Source: Candidatus Nealsoniibacteriota bacterium (lineage in GTDB: Bacteria > Patescibacteriota > Minisyncoccia > Minisyncoccales > RBG-13-42-11). Taken from it: a DNA stretch of 10,198 bases. Of the stretch, positions 6,797 through 10,198 are shown in pieces. The translations under genes were made by a program, and so were the position numbers. The notes below the pieces were generated by a model. The model did no database searches. It was not told where the DNA came from and was given only the letters and a program-made list of their open reading frames with translations. Numbering within the stretch: position 1 is the first letter of the stretch; each line of letters starts with the position of its first letter. Where the stretch lies: contig PWRH01000013.1 in NCBI GenBank assembly GCA_003556525.1, positions 1-10,198 of the forward strand. The letters run 5' to 3'.

Positions 6797-7126
6797 ATGA
6801 AAAAAAATTTATTAAAAATTGCTATTTTTGCCGTCTTTATCATTAGTTTCTTACCTTTTTTTGTGTTAGCAGATCCGCCCGATATGATAGAAACATTTGA
6901 TTTATTCACATTTTTAACCGGTCTTAGATATTGGTTTTTCTTTGTTGTAATAACGCTCGGAGTGATTTTTGTTATTTATGGAGGCTATTTGTTTATGACT
7001 GCAGAGGGAGACCCAGCTAAAATTACAAAAGCTAAAAGTCAGGTAATTTATGCTTTGGTGGGCTCAGCAGTGGTATTATTGGCTGCAGCGCTAATAAGTT
7101 TTTTAGCCAATTTTTTACAGCAATAG
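6797..7126 (+). CDS. Type IV secretion pilin-like two-helix membrane protein (paralogue 4)
   Basis: A 109-residue paralogue. It begins MKKNLLK, with a hydrophobic core at about 8-24 and likely signal cleavage after VLA (23-25). Mature helices lie at about 45-68 and 82-106, with GDPAKI (71-76) in the loop followed by SQVIYALVG. The mature N-terminal segment is short and acidic (DPPDMIETFD). It is the last gene of the pilin cluster and the only one in the window to end in TAG. A hairpin terminator follows at 7153. As for its paralogues, the family suggests a membrane-embedded pilin-like subunit; the partner machinery is not visible here. Confidence 0.82.
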   Translation: MKKNLLKIAIFAVFIISFLPFFVLADPPDMIETFDLFTFLTGLRYWFFFVVITLGVIFVIYGGYLFMTAEGDPAKITKAKSQVIYALVGSAVVLLAAALISFLANFLQQ

Positions 7127-7152
7127 TAGTTTTAGCCAATGAATGTCCGGCT

Positions 7153-7195
7153 AGCCTTATTTTATTTATTTTTAGAAAATAAGGCTTTTTATTTT
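7153..7195 (+). terminator. Rho-independent terminator ending the pilin cluster
   Basis: AGCCTTATTTT (7153-7163) pairs perfectly with AAAATAAGGCT (7176-7186) around a 12-base loop. It is followed by TTTTATTTT. It lies 27 bases after the stop of pilin paralogue 4 and separates the cluster from the tRNA gene. Confidence 0.8.
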
Positions 7196-7249
7196 AAAAT
7201 TATTTTTTCAAAATTTTTAATAGAACTATAATTTTTTAATCATAAATTT

Positions 7250-7277
7250 TTGATTTTTTTTAAAAAAAAGATAAAAT
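7250..7277 (+). promoter_or_regulatory. Promoter of the tRNA-Leu gene
   Basis: TTGATT (7250-7255) and TAAAAT (7272-7277) are separated by 16 bases. The expected transcription start near 7284 is about 6 bases before the mature tRNA 5' end, implying a very short leader for RNase P to remove. Confidence 0.6.
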
Positions 7278-7289
7278 AACCAAGGAAAA

Positions 7290-7371
7290 GCCGAGGTGGC
7301 GAAATTGGCAACCGCGATAGGTTTAGGACCTATTGCCTTCGGGCTTGTGGGTTCGACTCCCACCCTCGGCA
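7290..7371 (+). tRNA. tRNA-Leu (anticodon UAG)
   Basis: A class II tRNA of 82 bases. The acceptor stem GCCGAGG (7290-7296) pairs with CCTCGGC (7364-7370), with A7371 as discriminator. The anticodon stem ATAGG/CCTAT (7317-7321/7329-7333) holds the loop TTTAGGA with anticodon TAG at 7324-7326, reading CUA and probably other CUN codons. The variable arm has a GCC-TTCG-GGC stem-loop (7335-7344), as expected for leucine. The T arm is GTGGG-TTCGACT-CCCAC (7347-7363). The 3' CCA is not encoded, so a CCA-adding enzyme is needed. Confidence 0.95.
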
Positions 7372-7397
7372 CTTTAATTCCCGTTAATAACACCTAT

Positions 7398-7442
7398 AAA
7401 GTTGGTCCAAATTTTCACGATCGTGAAAATTTGGACAACTTT
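7398..7442. repeat. Long near-perfect palindrome (REP-like)
   Basis: A 30-base perfect palindrome without a loop (7406-7435, centred on GATC) is flanked by AAAGTTG (7398-7404) and CAACTTT (7436-7442). One unpaired G at 7405 is the only defect. Restoring a single C after 7435 would give a 46-base perfect palindrome. As RNA it would form a 22-bp stem, but no proper T-run follows, so termination is not its obvious role. Its form suits a repeated intergenic palindrome, a protein-binding site or a mobile-element end. Confidence 0.8.
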
Positions 7443-7470
7443 TGAGTGTAAAATAAAAACAAGTCAGGGT

Positions 7471-7575
7471 TTTAGTATAAAGCTGATTAGTATAAGGCTA
7501 ACTAGTATAAAGCTGATTAGCATAAGGCTAATCAGCACAAAGTTAATTGGCGTAAGATTAATTAGTGTAGGGTTC
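7471..7575. repeat. 15-bp tandem repeat array, seven units
   Basis: Seven head-to-tail units of exactly 15 bases, consensus ATTAGTATAARGCTA. They start at 7471, 7486, 7501, 7516, 7531, 7546 and 7561. Units 1-2 and 3-4 form two copies of a 30-base dimer differing at three positions, so the array grew at least partly by dimers. Units 5-7 are more diverged. Apart from the first base of unit 1 and the last base of unit 7, all differences between units are transitions. Confidence 0.85.
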
Positions 7576-7599
7576 ATAAATACAATTGTGTGGCTAAAT

Positions 7600-7628
7600 A
7601 AAAAACCGCCTAAAAGGCGGCTTTTTTT
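7600..7628. terminator. Bidirectional terminator between tRNA-Leu region and hsp20
   Basis: CCGCC (7606-7610) pairs with GGCGG (7616-7620) around TAAAA, with an A-run on the left (7600-7605) and a T-run on the right (7622-7628). It can end transcription from the tRNA side on the plus strand and from hsp20 on the minus strand, whose stop codon is 17 bases away. Confidence 0.85.
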
Positions 7629-7644
7629 ATGATCTATTGGGAAG

Positions 7645-8352
7645 TTATCTGACAATTATTTTTCTTTTCTTCTCTCTTATTATTTTTGGAATCCTGATTG
7701 TTAAAACGCTGTTTTTCATTTCAGCCGTAGTTCTTTCAGGGTCAACATCAACCGGTAATATTATTTCTCTTGAAAAAGGCCCCCAAAAGCATTCTTGAAT
7801 AAAATAGTCTCCTTCTTCCTCAAAAGGTTTTTCTCTGCTTCCTTTAATGGTGACAATGTCTCTTTCCATTGAAATGTCGAGATTTTCAGATTTAATTCCT
7901 GCGATTGTTGATTGGATTACCAAATCTTTATCGGTCTGATAAACATCAATTGCCAGTTGGCCTTCCTCGAGCTTATTAAAAGAAACCCATTTTTCTTTTT
8001 CATCCGTCTTTTCCTTTTTCTCACACTTTTCTTCGTCTGTTTGAATTTCTATTTTTTTAATTTGAGGCTCGCTTTTTTCTTTATCAACCTTAACAGCCTT
8101 AACCGCTTTTACTTTTTTAATTGTTTTTTTCTTGGGTTTTGGAGCCTCCTCCTCTTCTTCTTCTATTTCTTCCTCTTCCTCTTCTTCTTCTTCAACATCT
8201 TCTTCCTCATCGCCGGCATCTTCATCAGAATCTTCGTCAGAATCTTCTTCAACATCTTCTTCCTCAATCTCCTCTTCCTCAATTAATTCTTTTTCATCTA
8301 TTGGCTCTTCAACGCCCATTCCTCTTTTTAGTTTTTCAAAAAATGATGACAT
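7645..8352 (-). CDS. Hsp20/alpha-crystallin small heat-shock protein with acidic N-terminal extension
   Basis: Small heat-shock proteins are ATP-independent holdases that keep unfolding proteins soluble. The alpha-crystallin domain fills about residues 131-223 of 235: LAIDVYQTDKDLVIQSTIAG opens it and AEMKNSVLTIRIPK (210-223) is the conserved A-x-x-x-N-G-V-L region, with Ser for Gly. The C-terminal I-x-I/V-like motif is KIIV, just before the end. Most bacterial Hsp20 proteins are about 140-170 residues. Here the N-terminal arm is replaced by an acidic tract (15-69, largely E and D), a basic segment rich in K and V (71-92) and a charged linker (93-122). The start at 8352 is the only ATG that includes the MSSFFEKLKRGMG opening. 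A possible promoter (TTGGTG 8385-8380, TAAAAT 8364-8359, 15-base spacer) would give a nearly leaderless mRNA. The gene is probably single, ending at the bidirectional terminator. Confidence 0.9.
   Translation of the reverse strand: MSSFFEKLKRGMGVEEPIDEKELIEEEEIEEEDVEEDSDEDSDEDAGDEEEDVEEEEEEEEEIEEEEEEAPKPKKKTIKKVKAVKAVKVDKEKSEPQIKKIEIQTDEEKCEKKEKTDEKEKWVSFNKLEEGQLAIDVYQTDKDLVIQSTIAGIKSENLDISMERDIVTIKGSREKPFEEEGDYFIQECFWGPFSREIILPVDVDPERTTAEMKNSVLTIRIPKIIREKKRKIIVR
8146..8280 (-). repeat. Low-complexity GAA/GAG/GAT tract coding the acidic arm of Hsp20
   Basis: Residues 25-69 are encoded by near-continuous GAA, GAG and GAT codons, with a short repeated D-S-D-E unit at about 37-44. Such trinucleotide runs can gain or lose codons by slippage without changing frame, so arm length may vary between strains. 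The complementary strand shows long spurious Ser-, Leu- or Phe-rich frames here. Confidence 0.8.
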
Positions 8353-8369
8353 TTTTATATTTTATAACT

Positions 8370-8414
8370 GTGAATTTTTCACCAATTTTAGTTTAGTGAA
8401 TGCTCTCAGCTAAA
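8370..8414. promoter_or_regulatory. Inverted repeats in the hsp20 promoter region
   Basis: Two small inverted repeats lie upstream of hsp20. GTGAA-TTT-TTCAC (8370-8382) falls between the proposed -35 and -10. TTTAGTGA (8392-8399) pairs with TCAGCTAAA (8406-8414), with one bulged base. Position suggests possible operator sites for a heat-shock regulator. Neither matches the CIRCE consensus, and both are short enough to arise by chance in AT-rich DNA. Confidence 0.25.
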
Positions 8415-8432
8415 GTTAATTTTTATTAATAA

Positions 8433-9215
8433 TTATATTTTACAAGTACTTTTTAATTTTTTCAACCTTTCAAAGCCAAAGGTAAGAAAAACTGCCAAGG
8501 ACATTAAAATAATAACCGGAATAATCCAAGACAAATTTCCTTCCAGCTTCATTATAGAGAAATTATAGAGTCCGTGCAAGAAGGTTGCCAGACCGATTCC
8601 CAAAATTAAAAAAAGTGTTTTTTTGCTGGCAAGCCGGAAAAGCAAAAAAGGCTTTTCTATTTTTATTCCTTGACACTTTGTCTCATAGATTGAAAGAGCT
8701 AAAAAATAGCCGATGGTTCCCGAACACAGAGCATGCAGAAAAGTTGCGCCGATAAATCTTATTCCCGAAAGAATGGCTGTTCCTTTTATTGAAAAGGTTG
8801 CTTCAGGCATAATAAAAGGGGAAAGATAGAGCAAGTTTTCAAAAGCGGCAAAACCCAGAGCAGCAACTATCATATATATCATTGTGTCTATCGGTTCATC
8901 AAACTCAGGGTCTTTTAAAACTTTTTCTTTAACAACCAGGTATTTTAAAAATTCTTCAAAAAAAGCTATTCCGATAAATATATAAAAAATTGTGGCATAG
9001 ATTGACGAGGCAAAAAAAACCGACAATTGTTCACGATAGCCGATAAGTTCAACCAAAAGCCAAAAAGCGATTATCGGCAAAGTAGCCAACATTCCATAAA
9101 TAAATATTTTTATTATCATTCGTTTCGACTCCGGGTTTTTATCTTCTTTTAAATAAAATAAAAGCCAGATAAAACTGGGCAGCATTCCAAAGAAAAAATA
9201 GATAATATAGGGCAT
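8433..9215 (-). CDS. PrsW-family intramembrane metalloprotease
   Basis: PrsW proteins (peptidase family M82) are multi-pass membrane proteases; the Bacillus member cleaves an anti-sigma factor during envelope stress. This 260-residue protein has about eight hydrophobic segments and all family landmarks: the E-E-x-x-K motif in FFEEFLK (E87, E88, K91), GFAAFEN (E126, N127), FLHALCSG (H161) and FLHGLYNF (H214, N218). The conserved D/E-P-I-D stretch precedes the second motif at 107-110. It starts 18 bases after the valS stop on the same strand and is probably co-transcribed with it. hsp20 follows after 80 bases. The substrate is unknown, and no sigma or anti-sigma gene lies in the window. No Shine-Dalgarno motif precedes the ATG. 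Confidence 0.9.
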   Translation of the reverse strand: MPYIIYFFFGMLPSFIWLLFYLKEDKNPESKRMIIKIFIYGMLATLPIIAFWLLVELIGYREQLSVFFASSIYATIFYIFIGIAFFEEFLKYLVVKEKVLKDPEFDEPIDTMIYMIVAALGFAAFENLLYLSPFIMPEATFSIKGTAILSGIRFIGATFLHALCSGTIGYFLALSIYETKCQGIKIEKPFLLFRLASKKTLFLILGIGLATFLHGLYNFSIMKLEGNLSWIIPVIILMSLAVFLTFGFERLKKLKSTCKI

Positions 9216-9233
9216 GGGACAGCTAAGTAATTA

Positions 9234-10198
9234 TTATAGGGGCCACCTCTCTATCATCAAGCAAGCTTTTTTATTTTTAATCGGCATTTTCTGATATATT
9301 TCTTCGCTAACAAAAGGCATAAAAGGATGGATTATCTTCAAAGAATTTAAAAGCACATATAGTAATATTTTATCAGTATTTTGTTTTGACTTTATTTGTT
9401 TTTTGCTTTTTTCTATGTAAACATCACAAAAATCATGCCAGAAAAAATCATAAATCGTTCTGGCAGCTTTTCCGAATTCAAAATTTTCTATATCTTTATT
9501 TGTTGACTTTATTGTTTGTTCCAGTTTTTTTAATATTTTTTTATCGGCCGGAGTTATTTTTTCGATTTTTGTCAAAGAATGATTTTTTGATTCCGATGCT
9601 TGCATTAATACGAACCGGCTGGCATTCCAAATTTTATTGCAAAACTTTTTTCCCATAATAATATTATCTTCAACAAAGCGGAGGTCCTGGCCTTTTGTCA
9701 GTTGCCAGCCAAGCCCGAAGCGGGTGGCGTCAGCTCCGTATTTTTCTATTAATTCAATCGGGTCAATTCCCGTACCCAAACTTTTTGACATTCTTTTCCC
9801 CTCTTTTGTCAAAACCGTCGGATGAATATAAACGGTTTTAAAAGGGTTTTTATCTGTGAATTCAAGGCCTGAAAAAACCATTCTGGCAACCCAAAGATTT
9901 ATAATGTCTCTGGCTGTTGAAAGAACATCGGTCGGATAAAATTGTTTAAGGTCTTTTGTTTTTTTCGGCCAGCCCAAAGTGGCAAAAGGCCAAAGAGCCG
10001 AAGAAAACCAGGTATCCAAAACATCATCGGTTCCCTTAAGAGGTATTTTGTGTCCCCACCAAATTTGCCTTGAAATGCACCAGTCCTTAATGTTTTTAAG
10101 CCAGTCAAAATAAATTTTTTCAAAGTTTTTGGGAATAAATTTGATTTCTTCTTTTTCCACCGCTTCAATCGCTTTTTTTGCCAAAATGTCCATTTTTA
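9234..10198 (-). CDS. valS: Valyl-tRNA synthetase, C-terminal part (5' end outside window)
   Basis: ValRS charges tRNA-Val. The reading frame is open to the right edge, so the N-terminal half (HIGH motif, editing domain) is missing; the ATG at 10193 is internal. Counting from it, the visible part has SRQIWWGHKIP (41-51), DVLDTWFSSALWPF (57-70), the active-site loop KRMSKS (133-138, Arg for the usual first Lys) and the helical anticodon-binding domain (about 185-319). WWGH and DTWFSSALWPFATLGWP point to ValRS over IleRS or LeuRS. Two segments usual in bacterial ValRS are absent. About 40-50 residues between WWGH-x-IP and DVLDTWFSSAL, which carry zinc-binding cysteines in some species, are cut to a few residues. 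The protein also stops at ERWPL, without the C-terminal coiled-coil arm. prsW follows 18 bases downstream. Confidence 0.93.
   Translation of the reverse strand, partial: KMDILAKKAIEAVEKEEIKFIPKNFEKIYFDWLKNIKDWCISRQIWWGHKIPLKGTDDVLDTWFSSALWPFATLGWPKKTKDLKQFYPTDVLSTARDIINLWVARMVFSGLEFTDKNPFKTVYIHPTVLTKEGKRMSKSLGTGIDPIELIEKYGADATRFGLGWQLTKGQDLRFVEDNIIMGKKFCNKIWNASRFVLMQASESKNHSLTKIEKITPADKKILKKLEQTIKSTNKDIENFEFGKAARTIYDFFWHDFCDVYIEKSKKQIKSKQNTDKILLYVLLNSLKIIHPFMPFVSEEIYQKMPIKNKKACLMIERWPL

Larger units (their letters stand above)
7372..7644. other. Non-coding region with palindrome, tandem repeats and terminator
   Basis: These 273 bases between tRNA-Leu and the hsp20 stop hold no gene I can support. 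They contain a 46-base near-perfect palindrome, a 15-base tandem repeat array and a shared terminator, each listed separately. Open frames cross the repeats on both strands. They arise because the 15-base period keeps a frame open, and they lack family similarity and plausible starts. With no terminator directly after the tRNA, transcription from the tRNA promoter may continue through this region to 7628. Confidence 0.7.

Noticed and set aside
7398..7442. Palindrome as a rho-independent terminator for tRNA-Leu
   Set aside because: The sequence after the stem reads TGAGTG rather than a T-run, and a loopless palindrome cannot fold without opening its centre. A better terminator lies at 7600-7628.
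7471..7575. CRISPR array
   Set aside because: Units are contiguous with no spacers, and the 15-base period is too short.
7402..7632. Open frames on both strands through the tandem repeat (for example pentapeptide runs such as ISIRL-TSIKL on plus and ILVSL on minus)
   Set aside because: A 15-base period keeps any open frame open. The plus frame begins with TTG inside the palindrome and runs through the terminator, and neither strand shows family similarity or a plausible start region.
7912..8413. Long Ser-, Leu- and Phe-rich frames on the plus strand
   Set aside because: They are the complement of the Glu-rich arm and crystallin domain of Hsp20; their composition follows from the GAA/GAG tract read on the other strand.
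8392..8414. CIRCE element (HrcA operator) upstream of hsp20
   Set aside because: Only about half of each nine-base arm matches TTAGCACTC/GAGTGCTAA, and the overall spacing is too short.
9386..9825. Plus-strand frames inside valS
   Set aside because: They are antisense shadows of a clearly conserved synthetase.
92..10198. Alternative genetic code (TGA as glycine or tryptophan)
   Set aside because: Conserved proteins read through at normal length with standard TGG tryptophan and GGN glycine codons, and no frame is broken by TGA.

Overview
The window is AT-rich bacterial DNA that looks chromosomal. It most resembles a member of the Candidate Phyla Radiation (Patescibacteria, Parcubacteria-like). 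This is inferred from four things: small tandem two-helix pilin-like proteins, pared-down versions of universal enzymes (a valyl-tRNA synthetase lacking two usual segments and a four-domain S1), genes packed 2-20 bases apart, and start codons that follow A/T-rich sequence with no Shine-Dalgarno motif. The standard genetic code fits: no coding frame is interrupted by TGA, and every visible stop is TAA except one TAG.

Layout. (a) 1-1203, minus strand: ribosomal protein S1, broken by a one-base frameshift near 447, followed after 2 bases by the start of a membrane protein that runs off the left edge and may be FtsH. (b) 1262-5758, plus strand, divergent from S1: a compact run with gaps of 2-15 bases, encoding a metallo-beta-lactamase-fold hydrolase, a membrane-anchored acidic coiled-coil protein, DNA gyrase subunit A, a class I methyltransferase and a first pilin-like protein. 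(c) 5759-7195, plus strand: three more pilin-like proteins, with a strong promoter before the first, a GC-rich hairpin terminator between the first and second, and a terminator after the last. (d) 7250-7644: a promoter, tRNA-Leu(UAG), a nearly perfect 46-base palindrome, a 15-base tandem repeat array and a bidirectional terminator. (e) 7645-10198, minus strand: valyl-tRNA synthetase (5' end outside the window), a PrsW-type membrane protease, and an Hsp20 chaperone with a long acidic N-terminal tail.

How the genes relate. Information processing (S1, GyrA, ValRS, tRNA-Leu) is interleaved with cell-envelope functions (pilin-like proteins, PrsW, the anchored coiled coil, the possible FtsH) and protein quality control (Hsp20, PrsW). 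The four pilin-like paralogues are the best candidate for a distinctive envelope system. They share a signal peptide, two hydrophobic helices and a G-D/N-P-x-K-I loop, but no secretion ATPase or other assembly gene lies in the window.

The most unusual DNA is the stretch between tRNA-Leu and hsp20. The palindrome there looks like a mobile or regulatory repeat. The seven repeat units beside it differ from each other almost only by transitions.
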